Assembly: GCA_963700865.1 (NCBI GenBank)
Contig: CAVOZC010000020.1
Location: 96,901-160,900 of the forward strand
DNA length: 64,000 nt
Source: CAVOGJ01 sp963700865
Lineage (GTDB): Bacteria; Planctomycetota; Planctomycetia; Pirellulales; Pirellulaceae
Direction of reading: 5' to 3'
The position numbers and the translations under genes are program-made. Positions 1 through 9,262 of the stretch are shown piece after piece (the stretch's first letter is position 1; each line of letters opens with the position of its first letter). A model generated the notes under the pieces. It was not told the DNA's origin and made no database searches. It was given only the letters and a program-made list of their open reading frames with translations.

Positions 1-1
1 G

Positions 2-1599
2 ATGCCCATCGGAAAGAAACACGGCACCTATCGTTACCAGAGCGTGACGTTTGCCCAATTAGAAGACGACAGCAACCGCATCGCCGCGGGGTTGGTGGCG
101 TACGGCTTGCGACCGGGGCGCGAATGGTCTTGCTGGTTCGACCCAGCATCGACTTTGTGAGTCTGACGTTCGCCCTCTTCAAAGCCGGCGCCGTCACGGT
201 GCTTATCGATCCAGGCATGGGTCGACAACATCTCTTGCAGTGTCTGGAAGATGTCGACCCTGAAGGCTTTGTCGCCATTCCTCAGGCACAGGCGCTACGC
301 AAGCTATACGCGGCAAGATTTCCCCATGCCGCACTCAATGTCACGGTCGGGCGGCGTTGGTTCTGGGGCGGCCCCAGCTTGCGAACCCTGCGGCAGACGG
401 TGGTGGGCCGATTTCGTCCGATTGCCACCGCGACGGATGATCCGGCCGCGATCATTTTCACGACCGGCAGCACGGGTCCGCCCAAGGGTGTCCTCTACGA
501 GCACGGCAATTTCGACGCGCAACTGGAGGAGATTCGGACTCGGTATCATATTCAGCCGGGAGGCATCGACCTGGCCGGTTTCCCGCTCTTCGGGCTCTTT
601 AACAGTGCCATGGGCATGACCACGGTCATACCTGACATGGATGCATCGCGACCGGCATCGGTCGACCCGGCCGCCTTCGTGGCCGCAGTGCACGATTGGC
701 AGGTCACTCAATCCTTTGCCTCGCCCGCCGTGTGGAATGTGGTCAGCCGCTACTGTGAACGGGAGGGAATTCAGCTTCCGACCCTCCGCCGTGTTCTCTC
801 CGCCGGTGCGCCGGTGCCACCGCATGTATTGCGAAGGCTGAAGAACGTCATCCATCCGGAAGGAGAAATCTACACGCCTTACGGGGCCACCGAAGCGCTG
901 CCGGTAGCGTCGATTTCCGCGACAGAAGTTCTCGCTGAGACGGCGGTGCCGTCCGCGGAAGGAGCGGGCACCTGCGTCGGCTCGAAATTCGCGGCGGCCA
1001 AATGGCGGGTCATTCGCATCGTCGACGGTCCCATCGACAATATTCGCGAGGCGGAGAAGTTGCCGCGAGGGGAGATCGGCGAGCTGATTGTGTCCGGACC
1101 GATGGTGACCGGACGATACGTCACGCGAACCGAAGAGAATGCGCTCGCGAAGATCCAGGATAAACACCGCATTTGGCACCGCATGGGGGATGTCGGCTAC
1201 TTCGATCAGCAAAAACGCTTCTGGTTTTGCGGCCGCAAGGCGCACCGCGTGCTGACGCCCGCGGGTCCCATGCACACCGTTCCTTGCGAATCAATCGCCA
1301 ATGAAGAGCCCGCCATTTATCGCTCGGCGTTGGTGGGGCTGGGCGAACCGGGCCACCAGCTGCCCTGCCTGGTGTGCGAACCCTGGCCAGAGCATTGGCC
1401 AAACAGCGAAGACGAACGAGCTAAGATGATCGACCGCGTCTTTCAACGCACACAACAGCACGCGCTGACGCAGTTGATCCGCCGGGAACACATCTTGCTT
1501 CATCAAAGTCTTCCCGTCGACATTCGCCACAACGCGAAGATCTTTCGCGAGCAAGTGGCTGTCTGGGCCGATCAACAGCTATCGAGCAACACCCGATGA
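2..1599 (+). CDS. oleC: OleC-type beta-lactone synthetase, 5' partial, one frame break
   Basis: AMP-forming acyl-CoA synthetase superfamily member, best matched to OleC, which activates 2-alkyl-3-hydroxy acids to beta-lactones in long-chain olefin biosynthesis. Seen: adenylation motif TTGSTGPPKGV near base 470, YTPYGATEALP near 870, and the GDVGYFD...GRKAHRV region near 1190-1250. The first bases read MPIGKKHGTYRYQSVTFAQL in frame 2, and the body runs in frame 1 from about base 115. The join falls in the ggggcgcg run, where one missing G would restore GLRPGARMVLLV. Comparison with the family suggests the true N-terminus lies upstream of the window. oleD follows after a short gap. The identification rests on motifs plus the oleD neighbour; a generic acyl-CoA ligase is less likely. 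Confidence 0.85.
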   Translation, partial: AHRKETRHLSLPERDVCPIRRRQQPHRRGVGGVRLATGARMVLLVRPSIDFVSLTFALFKAGAVTVLIDPGMGRQHLLQCLEDVDPEGFVAIPQAQALRKLYAARFPHAALNVTVGRRWFWGGPSLRTLRQTVVGRFRPIATATDDPAAIIFTTGSTGPPKGVLYEHGNFDAQLEEIRTRYHIQPGGIDLAGFPLFGLFNSAMGMTTVIPDMDASRPASVDPAAFVAAVHDWQVTQSFASPAVWNVVSRYCEREGIQLPTLRRVLSAGAPVPPHVLRRLKNVIHPEGEIYTPYGATEALPVASISATEVLAETAVPSAEGAGTCVGSKFAAAKWRVIRIVDGPIDNIREAEKLPRGEIGELIVSGPMVTGRYVTRTEENALAKIQDKHRIWHRMGDVGYFDQQKRFWFCGRKAHRVLTPAGPMHTVPCESIANEEPAIYRSALVGLGEPGHQLPCLVCEPWPEHWPNSEDERAKMIDRVFQRTQQHALTQLIRREHILLHQSLPVDIRHNAKIFREQVAVWADQQLSSNTR

Positions 1600-1656
1600 C
1601 TCGGCCACTCCTGTCGATCGGCTCGGAATGACCGCCTACCACCGTTGGGAAGCAAT

Positions 1657-2661
1657 ATGAGAGCGCTGGTCACCGGAGGCGGTGGTTTTTTGGGCCGCTA
1701 CATCGCCGAGCAATTAATCGCACGAGGCGACACGGTCCGCAGCTTGTCCCGCGGTGATTATCCCGAACTGCGTGAAATCGGCATCGAGACCATCCAGGGG
1801 GATATCCGCCAAGCCGAGGATGTCGCGCGGGCCTGCCGAGACAGGGACGTCGTGTTTCACACGGCGGCCATCGCCGGAATTTGGGGACCTTGGGAGCGCT
1901 ACTACCAGATCAATACCCTGGGCACGCGGCATGTCGTGGACGCTTGCCTGAGGCACGGCATCTCGCGACTGGTCTTCAGCAGCAGTCCCAGCGTGACCTT
2001 CGATGGGTCCGACCAGCGACATGTAAATGAATCGGCACCTTACCCCGCATCCTGGCTTTGCCATTATCCGCATTCCAAGGCACTGGCAGAACAACTGGTC
2101 TTGGAGGCGAATCGGCCAGGCCAACTGGTCACCTGTGCGCTGCGACCTCATCTGATCTGGGGCCCCCGCGATCCTCATCTGATTCCCCGCCTGATTGAGC
2201 GAGGACGCGCCGGCCAGTTACGACGCGTGGGGGACGGGCAAAATCGAATTGACATCACGTATGTCGAGAATGCCGCCGCGGCCCATTTGCTGGCGGCTGA
2301 CGCCCTGGCCGATGCGGCTTCCCCGGTGGCCGGCCGGGCTTATTTCATCAGTCAAGGCGAACCCGTGAACTGTTGGGAATGGATTGACGAAGTCCTCGGC
2401 TTGGCAGGGGTACCGCCGGTGACTCGTTCCATCTCTCGCCCGTTGGCCTGGCGGATTGGCCAGGTATGCGAATGGAGGAATGGGCTGCTGGGCATCCAAT
2501 CCGAACCCCGCATGACTCGTTTCCTCGCCGCCCAGATGTCCACCGATCACTATTTTGATATTCGCCGCGCCCGCGAGGATTTCGGGTATGTACCGAAGAT
2601 CTCCACGACGGAAGGACTGCGGCGACTGTCCGCTTATTTCGCGGAGGGCGGTTTGCGCTGA
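1657..2661 (+). CDS. oleD: OleD-type NAD(P)-dependent 2-alkyl-3-ketoacid reductase
   Basis: Extended short-chain dehydrogenase/epimerase of about 334 residues. In the ole pathway OleD reduces the 2-alkyl-3-ketoacid made by OleA before OleC acts. Seen: N-terminal Rossmann motif TGGGGFLG, the FSSSPSVTF strand, and the catalytic pair in YPHSK, followed by the RPHLIWGP segment of this subfamily. I chose the ATG at 1657, preceded by gggaag, over the in-frame TTG at 1645. It lies 57 bases after oleC on the same strand and is probably co-transcribed. Its last 28 bases overlap the convergent FHA-EAL gene. 3-beta-HSD-like epimerases are the alternative, but the oleC context supports OleD. Confidence 0.85.
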   Translation: MRALVTGGGGFLGRYIAEQLIARGDTVRSLSRGDYPELREIGIETIQGDIRQAEDVARACRDRDVVFHTAAIAGIWGPWERYYQINTLGTRHVVDACLRHGISRLVFSSSPSVTFDGSDQRHVNESAPYPASWLCHYPHSKALAEQLVLEANRPGQLVTCALRPHLIWGPRDPHLIPRLIERGRAGQLRRVGDGQNRIDITYVENAAAAHLLAADALADAASPVAGRAYFISQGEPVNCWEWIDEVLGLAGVPPVTRSISRPLAWRIGQVCEWRNGLLGIQSEPRMTRFLAAQMSTDHYFDIRRAREDFGYVPKISTTEGLRRLSAYFAEGGLR

Positions 2662-3792
2662 CCCGCCACCGCCGCTGGGGCAAATTCCTTGATCGGCGCG
2701 GGTCGGCCGTAGAGAAAACCTTGACCGAGCCGAGCGCCCATTTGGCGGAGCGTTTCGTGATCGGCGGCTGAGCTCGACGCCTTCCACAAGCGAGTCGATG
2801 CCCAGATCGTTTACCATTTTGATCAAGGACGAGACCACTTGTTGGCGACTGGCCGGCGCGGCGGCAATTCCCTGCACCAGCTTCATGTCAAATTTTAAGC
2901 AATCGGGCTGGACCTCGGTGAGTTCGACCAGCCGCGCTTGGCCGGCACCGAAGTCGTCGAAGGCCAAACGCATGTCCAATTCATTCAGAACGTCACGCAA
3001 CTTTTTGATGGCCTCGGGTTCCGTGATCGCGGCTTCATGAATTTCCAGCGTAATATCCTGATCCAAATTCTGCTGCCGCAGTTCCCTGAGCGACTCGATC
3101 ATCTGGCCATTCTTCAATTCGCTGGGGTGCGTATTCACGTATAGGGATGCGTGTCTGAGGCCTTGTCGAGCCACCTCCAGCCCCCGCGCACGAAACACGC
3201 GACTCAATTCGGCTTCGAGGTCGAGATGAGCCGCCGTGGCGAACATTTCACCGGGAGTCGTCAAACCAATCAGGCGACTACGTCCGAGGACTTCATAGCC
3301 GACGGCGGGAAATCCCGCCGCACCGATTTCCACGATTGGCTGAAAGAAGGGGATGACGGCATCACCCTGAATCAAGCGGTCAAATTGCATCAATGACAAC
3401 GCCTGGTCGCAGGCATCTTGCGTAACCGTATGGTTGTCCAGATTCGGTTTATCGCGGCCTACCCGAAAAACGACGGTGGCGAACTGCAGGATATCCCCCT
3501 CCGACAAGGGCAGCGGTTCCTCCACGAGCTGTCCATTCAAATACGTACCGTTGGTACTCCGCAGATCGCGGACCCACATTTCTCCGTTGTGCTCGAAGAT
3601 CTCGGCGTGCTCCTTCGAGACGCTGTTACAGGGAAGCGTGAGTGGAAGCCCTTCGTTGCGGCCAATTAACATGGGAGTCGTGGAGACTTCAACGCGTCGA
3701 ATCGGTCCAGCGGGCGTCGTTTGGCCGGCAAAAAACCAGACGGATGGTTCCAAGGACAGGTTGGGGAGGGACGTTGTCGGTGCGGCACTCAT
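2634..3792 (-). CDS. FHA domain-EAL domain cyclic-di-GMP phosphodiesterase (one frame break)
   Basis: Cytoplasmic two-domain signalling protein of about 385 residues. Residues about 40-100 form an FHA phosphothreonine-binding domain (IGRNEG, SKEHAEI, STNGTYLNG). Residues about 140-380 form an EAL domain with EVLGR, the NTHPSEL asparagine, LEIHEA, FDDFGAG, LKFDMKL and VEGVE, so the usual metal and substrate ligands are present. The long frame then derails near 2770. Skipping one base restores SAADHETLRQMGARLGQGFLYGRP, the expected EAL C-terminus, ending at a TAA at 2634-2636. It overlaps the 3' end of oleD tail to tail. An FHA fusion suggests c-di-GMP breakdown controlled by Ser/Thr kinase signals, and a kinase gene lies about 2 kb away. 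That link is inference. Confidence 0.85.
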
Positions 3793-4091
3793 GAATTTGG
3801 CCTCTTAACGTTGGATGCTGCCACGGGATGCCGAACACGCCTCGCACCCGTGGCTTTTTATTGGATAGCTTCTGACTGACGACAAGCGTTCCATCCCGGC
3901 ACGCGGACTATCCGAAAGCGGAAAATTCCGGCGGTAGTTCGGGGGGATGTCACGCGTTTGACGAATGTAACGGTCACGCGTGCGCCCCCGCTCGCAGATG
4001 GCCATGATGATGTAACTATGAGCTACACTTCCGCATTCCTGGTCGAACTGTTGGCCATTCTGCATTCGTGTCCCGCCGAGTATTCGCCCTC

Positions 4092-5843
4092 ATGTCCCAT
4101 TCGAATTCACGCGAGAGCATTCTTGCCGCCATCCTCTCGAAGGAGAACTTCTGGCCGGCCGAGCCGCGGACGCTGCAAGACACGGGATTACCAGCCTCGT
4201 CGATCGAGTCGCTGATTTGTAAACGACTGGCGGTCGTCGGTCTGGCATCTGGTCGTCAAATGTCCAAACATGTCTGCATACCCTTCCATCTGATGGAGGA
4301 GCTCTACCAGTCGCTACGCGAGCGGCAGATCATCGTGCACAAGGGATCGGCGCCCCTGAACGACTATACGTATTCACTGACCGACAAGGGCAGGCAGCGG
4401 GCACAATCGGATTATCTGGCCTGCGCTTATGCCGGTCCGGCCCCCGTTCCGCTCATGGATTATGTGGTCTCGGCCGAGGCGCAGACGATTCGTCATGAGT
4501 CGCCGAAGCGGCGGCAATTGGAGCAGGCATTCACGGACATCTCGGTGAACCGCGAGATTTTCGAGACACTGGGACCAGCCATCAACTCGGGAACCGGACT
4601 CTTCTTGTATGGAGCTCCCGGAAACGGCAAGACCACGATCGCGAAACACGTTATCCGCTGCTTCGGACAGCACATCTGGGTTCCTAATTCCATCGTCGAT
4701 GATGGACAAATCATCAAGCTATTCGACCCTTCGCTCCATGAAGTTGTGGAGGAGCAAGATGACGAGCTACTGGCGAATGCGACGTTCGACTCGCGTTGGC
4801 TGCGGATCAAACGGCCCACTGTGATCGTGGGCGGCGAACTGACGCTTGACTCGCTGGAAATCCGCCACGATCCGAAAACCAATGTCAGTGAGGCCCCGCT
4901 CCAGATGAAGAGCAACTGCGGGTGCTTTTTGATTGATGACTTTGGTCGCCAGCGGATCGAACCGACCGAACTATTAAACCGCTGGATCGTGCCTTTGGAG
5001 AACCGCATCGATTACCTGACGCTCTCAACTGGCAAGAAGATTCAAGTGCCGTTCGAGCAACTGATCGTATTCTCGACCAATCTCGACCCTAGCGATCTGG
5101 TGGACGAGGCGTTCCTGAGACGCATCCCCTACAAGATTCTTGTGCGCGACCCCGAACGGGCCGAATTCCACGAGCTTTTCAAGTACAACGCCGAGATCTT
5201 TAATTGCGAATATCGTCCCGAGGTGGTGGAGAGTCTTCTCGCCAAGCACTACTTCACGGCGGGCCGGGAACTGCGCCGCTGCCACCCTCGCGACCTGCTG
5301 AAGCAGGTGCGCAACTACTGCGTCTACAACGATATTCGCGTCGAGATGCGTGAGGAGTATTTCGACTATGTCGTCAATAGCTATTTTGCAGACAACGTCA
5401 TGAAAGAGCGAACAGGCAAGCGACCTGCCGACACTCCGGATCCGACCAGCACGTCGCCAACTGCCGGTCCGACCGAATCACCGACTCCCGCGGAGAGCGT
5501 GAGTCCCGCACCGTTATCACTTGAGCCATCAAATCGAGCCCCACAGGTGGCACCATCCGCATCGCCCGCATCGCTGACAACCGCGGCGGTGCAGCAAACG
5601 GGAAACCGCACGATGGTGTGCAACCCGAGGGACATTGCCGACGCGCCCATTCCGTCGCTTGCTGCCGCCACGTTGTCCGCGAACCATACGCAGGCCCCGT
5701 CACTGGCTGAGCGGACGCTGGCCGTCCCACGAGGCCAAATCCAGGCCTCAAGCGCGATGGCGCCGCCCAATACGACAGGGGCCGGCGAACGTCCGCTGGT
5801 GCATACGCAACGCGACGCGCATCTGATTGATCCGCGTCGCTAA
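4092..5843 (+). CDS. AAA+ ATPase upstream of kinase/tubulin-like genes
   Basis: About 583 residues from the ATG at 4092; a GTG at 4068 would add eight. The N-terminal 130 residues look like a winged-helix or small helical domain. The AAA+ core has Walker A GAPGNGKT, Walker B CFLIDDFG, a sensor-1-like VFSTNLDP and an arginine-rich FLRRIPYK. The last 130 residues are rich in Pro, Ser, Thr and Ala with no recognisable domain and are probably unstructured. Upstream is a divergent intergenic region with the FHA-EAL gene. The kinase gene starts 141 bases downstream on the same strand, so AAA, kinase and tubulin-like genes may form one unit. The substrate is unknown; ClpA/TadZ-type functions are not supported. 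Confidence 0.75.
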   Translation: MSHSNSRESILAAILSKENFWPAEPRTLQDTGLPASSIESLICKRLAVVGLASGRQMSKHVCIPFHLMEELYQSLRERQIIVHKGSAPLNDYTYSLTDKGRQRAQSDYLACAYAGPAPVPLMDYVVSAEAQTIRHESPKRRQLEQAFTDISVNREIFETLGPAINSGTGLFLYGAPGNGKTTIAKHVIRCFGQHIWVPNSIVDDGQIIKLFDPSLHEVVEEQDDELLANATFDSRWLRIKRPTVIVGGELTLDSLEIRHDPKTNVSEAPLQMKSNCGCFLIDDFGRQRIEPTELLNRWIVPLENRIDYLTLSTGKKIQVPFEQLIVFSTNLDPSDLVDEAFLRRIPYKILVRDPERAEFHELFKYNAEIFNCEYRPEVVESLLAKHYFTAGRELRRCHPRDLLKQVRNYCVYNDIRVEMREEYFDYVVNSYFADNVMKERTGKRPADTPDPTSTSPTAGPTESPTPAESVSPAPLSLEPSNRAPQVAPSASPASLTTAAVQQTGNRTMVCNPRDIADAPIPSLAAATLSANHTQAPSLAERTLAVPRGQIQASSAMAPPNTTGAGERPLVHTQRDAHLIDPRR

Positions 5844-5983
5844 ACGACGGTAAAAGATGTGCCGGTTAAATCGGTTATGGCGTGTCAGGAAGGCAGCGGT
5901 TGCGCGGGACCCATGAATACCAGCCAGAAAGCAACCTATGGTTCCGTAATGCTAGACTTGCGCAGAACTAAACTCTTACACCG

Positions 5984-7093
5984 GTGCGAGCTGTGACGGT
6001 AGCCTCCCTACATTCGAACGATCTCCTGCTTGGCTATACGCTGGAAAAGCGGATTGGCTCTGGCGGCTTTGGCGAGGTCTGGCAAGCGCGGGCTCCGGGT
6101 GGTCTGCCGAAAGCGATCAAGATTGTCTATGGATTCCATGATGACGATCGGGCCCTCTCGGAACGAAAAGCCCTCAGTCACGTACTGGAGTTGCGACACC
6201 CTTTCTTGCTTTCGCTGGAGCGGATCGATATTCACGACGGTCGCTTGATCGTCGTCACTGAACTGGCGGATGGCAGTCTAAAGCATCGTTTTCTCGAGTC
6301 GGTTCGCAAAGGCAATGGGCCAGGCATCCCGCGCGATGAACTGCTGCGTTACATACGGGATGCGGCCGATGGACTCGACTACCTCTGTGAGAAGCACCTG
6401 CTGCAGCATCTTGATGTCAAGCCCGAAAACTTGTTGCTCGTGGGAGACCACGTCAAGGTAGCCGACTATGGACTGGTCAAAGATGTGCGGAATGCCACCT
6501 GCTCTTTATTACAGGGCATGACCCCCTCCTATGCCGCGCCCGAGCTGTTTGATGGACGACCCTCGCAAGTCAGCGATCAATACAGCCTGGCCGTCGTGTA
6601 CCAGGAGATGTTGACCGGTGTGCGGCCGTTCGGAGGAAAGACGCCCGCGGAACTGGCCCGGCAGCATCTGAAGGAACGACCAAACCTGGAACCCCTGCCG
6701 CGGGGAGACCAGCTGGTCGTCGCCAAGGCACTCTCGAAGGATCCGGCTCATCGGTTCCACCACTGCCTCGAGTTCGTGGGCGAGCTGCTGCGGCGCCGCA
6801 CGACAATTTCGCGCCCGATGGGTCCTGTGGACCGCCTGGACGATGAATCCACTGATTCCTCGTTCGACGCGACACAAATCATTTCCGGCTCCGAGCTCCC
6901 TCGCCGACACAAATCCCGCCGCCACGCGGTTGCCGGATGTCCCCTGCGACGGGTCCCACGCCGCCTTCCACCCGACGCTCCTGATTGGCGTGGGCCGTTT
7001 GGGCACGATGGTGCTGCGACAACTGCGCGGAAAAATCTTTGCGCGGTTCGGTCGAGTCGATCATTTGCCCGCCATTCGCATGTTGTGTCTTGA
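5984..7093 (+). CDS. Serine/threonine protein kinase module, probably 5' half of a kinase-tubulin fusion
   Basis: Hanks-type kinase from residue about 12: glycine loop GSGGFGEVW, KAIKI lysine, catalytic loop HLDVKPEN, DYG in place of DFG, and APE in SYAAPELFDG. The Asp, Lys and Asn needed for catalysis are present, but the usual HRD arginine is leucine, making it a non-RD kinase. Meaningful sequence ends near residue 305 (about base 6900). The rest of this frame to 7093 is out-of-frame arginine-rich sequence. A one-base shift near 6890 joins it directly to the tubulin-like frame, so the true product is probably one protein of about 1050 residues. The start is GTG 5984 (or GTG 5993). No transmembrane segment is seen, unlike many planctomycete kinases. 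Confidence 0.85.
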   Translation: MRAVTVASLHSNDLLLGYTLEKRIGSGGFGEVWQARAPGGLPKAIKIVYGFHDDDRALSERKALSHVLELRHPFLLSLERIDIHDGRLIVVTELADGSLKHRFLESVRKGNGPGIPRDELLRYIRDAADGLDYLCEKHLLQHLDVKPENLLLVGDHVKVADYGLVKDVRNATCSLLQGMTPSYAAPELFDGRPSQVSDQYSLAVVYQEMLTGVRPFGGKTPAELARQHLKERPNLEPLPRGDQLVVAKALSKDPAHRFHHCLEFVGELLRRRTTISRPMGPVDRLDDESTDSSFDATQIISGSELPRRHKSRRHAVAGCPLRRVPRRLPPDAPDWRGPFGHDGAATTARKNLCAVRSSRSFARHSHVVS

Positions 7094-9164
7094 TTCAGAT
7101 GGCCGCGATTTGTGCGACTTATCGGGACGTGACGACCGAGTACGATTTCAGAACGACGAATTATTAAGCATTCCACTACGGAACCCCGAGGCGTATCGCA
7201 AGACGGGCGAAAAGTATTCCCGCTGGCTCAGCCGTCGCTGGATCTACAACATCCCGCGAAGTCTTTCGACGGAGGGCATTCGGCCGCTGGGTCGATTGGC
7301 GCTGGCGGATCACATGGCCGAAGTGCTGGAACAGCTCCATCAGAAAGTCCCTGCCCTGGCCAACGAAGCCGATTTGCTCGATTCCGCGCGGCACCTGGAG
7401 TTGCGGCCGGATCCAGAACCGCGTGTCTTCCTCGTCGGTTCGATCTCGGGCGGTATCGGCAGCGGCGCGATTCCAGATCTGGCCTACGCCATCCGCACCG
7501 TATTACTGGAGCACGGCTTGAGTGACCGCCACATTACCGGAGTCCTCGTGCATGCATCTGCCGACTCGAGCACGGATACGATCCTTTCGGTTTCCAACAG
7601 TTACGCCTGCATCCGCGAACTGGCCCATTATGCCAAACTTGGTTATCCGGGCGACGAATCGATGGGACTGCCCTCGTTTGACGGTGAATCTCCGGCGGCT
7701 TTTTCAGATATCTACTTCCTGCGGACGCGGCAATCTCAGTTGGAGACAACGGCAGCCAGGATCGCTGAATATTTGTTCCTGGACGTCCATTCGGGATGTA
7801 ACGAATTTTTCAAGCAGGTTCGACCGGGACGCGACACGGCCGGTCGTCAAGACTTTTGCTGCCTGGGTATCAGCCACCTGGATCTGGAGATCGAGCATAT
7901 TCGCAGCCGGTTTGCCAGCCACTTGCGAAAACGCTTATTCGCTCGTTGGCTGACCGCTTCTCCCGAGGAGTCGCCGCAGCCTCTCTGGGATGCGGCCGTC
8001 CAATCGATCCTTCAGGAATTGTCCCTGGACAAGCAGCTGGCCGTCATCGGTCGACGGCTGGCGACCGATCGGGGAGCCGACGTCCGGCCACACGAGGAAG
8101 GCTTTGCTTGCCCGGAAGTCGCCCCGGCGCCCAATACTGGCGACGAATTCGATTGGATCGAACCTGCCAAGCCGATTCAGCCCGCCGCGGATCCGATCGC
8201 AGGCTTAACGCGCCCGCTTTCCACCGCGGTGTGGTCCGCGGTGGCTCACTTGCTGGACGACTCCCGATTTCGACTCGCCGGCACCCGACACGTGCACCGA
8301 GGTTGCCAAGAAGCCCTTACCCGCAAGACCCTTGAAATCGATGCGCGGCTGGCCCAAATCGCGGACCAGTTAGCAGCCGATCAGGAGAGCGACGAACCTG
8401 GTCCGCCGCCCGAAAGGCTATTGAACGAGATGAAAGAGTTGCAATTCGTCGGCCAGGCATGGCGGCGAATTTCGCAGGATGACGAAGAGCTCGTCCAGGA
8501 ATTTCACAGCGTGCGGGCTTTCCTCGAATCTTCCTCGCATGCCATCGAGGCCTCACTGACGGCGGATACGTTCGCGCCGTCCAGCCGGGGTCTTGGTGCG
8601 TCCGTGACTCAACAGTTGGGTGGCCAGGTGGAAGCGTTGCTGGAAGAGCTGGATGCGACCGTCGACAAGGATCACTTCGCTCCGCAAGGAGGACTGCGCC
8701 ACGTGGTGACGCATGGCTCGTCAGCGGCGGGCCAATTGGCCGATTTCTTGGAAGCGGAAGTGCGCCAACGCGCGGCCCAAAGCTTACGGGCAGTAGATAT
8801 CGATCGGATCCTGCAAACCGAACTCGGCGAAGCGGACTCCCTGCGTGCCGTGGTCGCAGAGAAACTGCAGGAGGCCTTACCCAGCGTCGGCGATTGTGGA
8901 GGATCGGTGCGTCTGCTGATTGCCACTCCTAAGAACACGTCACCGGATCGGCTGGCCGCCACCGCCGCCACTTTATTTCGTTGCCCGCCCACCTTCCTTA
9001 ACCGAACCGACGGAGAAGTCGTGTTCTGTTTTGAAAGTGGCGAGCTGAGCAGTTCGGAGTTGGGCTTGAGATTGATCGACGAGTGCCCGGAGGCGACGCG
9101 CTACGTGGAACGCATTCCGGGTCGTTCAGACGTCGAATGGATTCCGCTGACGGGCCTGGCTTAA
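6843..9164 (+). CDS. Tubulin-like (FtsZ/tubulin superfamily) protein or domain
   Basis: Open frame of 773 codons; coherent protein starts near base 6895. It begins with a nucleotide-binding strand (PTLLIGVGRLG) and has a tubulin-signature-like glycine loop SGGIGSGA about 195 residues in, followed by HASADSSTDT. This pattern matches the large bacterial tubulin-like family annotated as Tubulin_2 in Pfam. The C-terminal half has long Glu/Gln/Leu-rich helical stretches. There is no signal peptide or membrane segment. It overlaps the kinase frame by 250 bases without its own plausible start or ribosome-binding site, which favours a kinase-tubulin fusion broken by one base. Filament formation or GTP binding is inference from the family. 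Confidence 0.7.
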   Translation: MNPLIPRSTRHKSFPAPSSLADTNPAATRLPDVPCDGSHAAFHPTLLIGVGRLGTMVLRQLRGKIFARFGRVDHLPAIRMLCLDSDGRDLCDLSGRDDRVRFQNDELLSIPLRNPEAYRKTGEKYSRWLSRRWIYNIPRSLSTEGIRPLGRLALADHMAEVLEQLHQKVPALANEADLLDSARHLELRPDPEPRVFLVGSISGGIGSGAIPDLAYAIRTVLLEHGLSDRHITGVLVHASADSSTDTILSVSNSYACIRELAHYAKLGYPGDESMGLPSFDGESPAAFSDIYFLRTRQSQLETTAARIAEYLFLDVHSGCNEFFKQVRPGRDTAGRQDFCCLGISHLDLEIEHIRSRFASHLRKRLFARWLTASPEESPQPLWDAAVQSILQELSLDKQLAVIGRRLATDRGADVRPHEEGFACPEVAPAPNTGDEFDWIEPAKPIQPAADPIAGLTRPLSTAVWSAVAHLLDDSRFRLAGTRHVHRGCQEALTRKTLEIDARLAQIADQLAADQESDEPGPPPERLLNEMKELQFVGQAWRRISQDDEELVQEFHSVRAFLESSSHAIEASLTADTFAPSSRGLGASVTQQLGGQVEALLEELDATVDKDHFAPQGGLRHVVTHGSSAAGQLADFLEAEVRQRAAQSLRAVDIDRILQTELGEADSLRAVVAEKLQEALPSVGDCGGSVRLLIATPKNTSPDRLAATAATLFRCPPTFLNRTDGEVVFCFESGELSSSELGLRLIDECPEATRYVERIPGRSDVEWIPLTGLA

Positions 9165-9189
9165 ATGCGTCGGTAGTCCGGCAGCGCAT

Positions 9190-9225
9190 AAAAAAAGGCC
9201 GCTGCAGGGGTCTGCTACAGCGGCC
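9190..9225 (-). terminator. Intrinsic terminator of the HTH-receiver gene
   Basis: A perfect 8-bp stem (9197-9204 pairing with 9218-9225) with a 13-base loop is followed, on the minus strand, by seven T residues (9190-9196 read as A on the plus strand). It lies 38 bases beyond the stop of the minus-strand regulator and also just past the stop of the plus-strand tubulin-like gene. The T-run is on the regulator side only. Confidence 0.75.
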
Positions 9226-9262
9226 ACATTCGGCGAAGTCGTATGGTGTTAGTTCGGCGACA

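Noticed and set aside
304..1275. 323-codon antisense frame over oleC, and similar long antisense frames elsewhere
   Set aside because: Arginine-rich shadow translations of GC-rich coding DNA without domains; the sense strand carries clear motifs.
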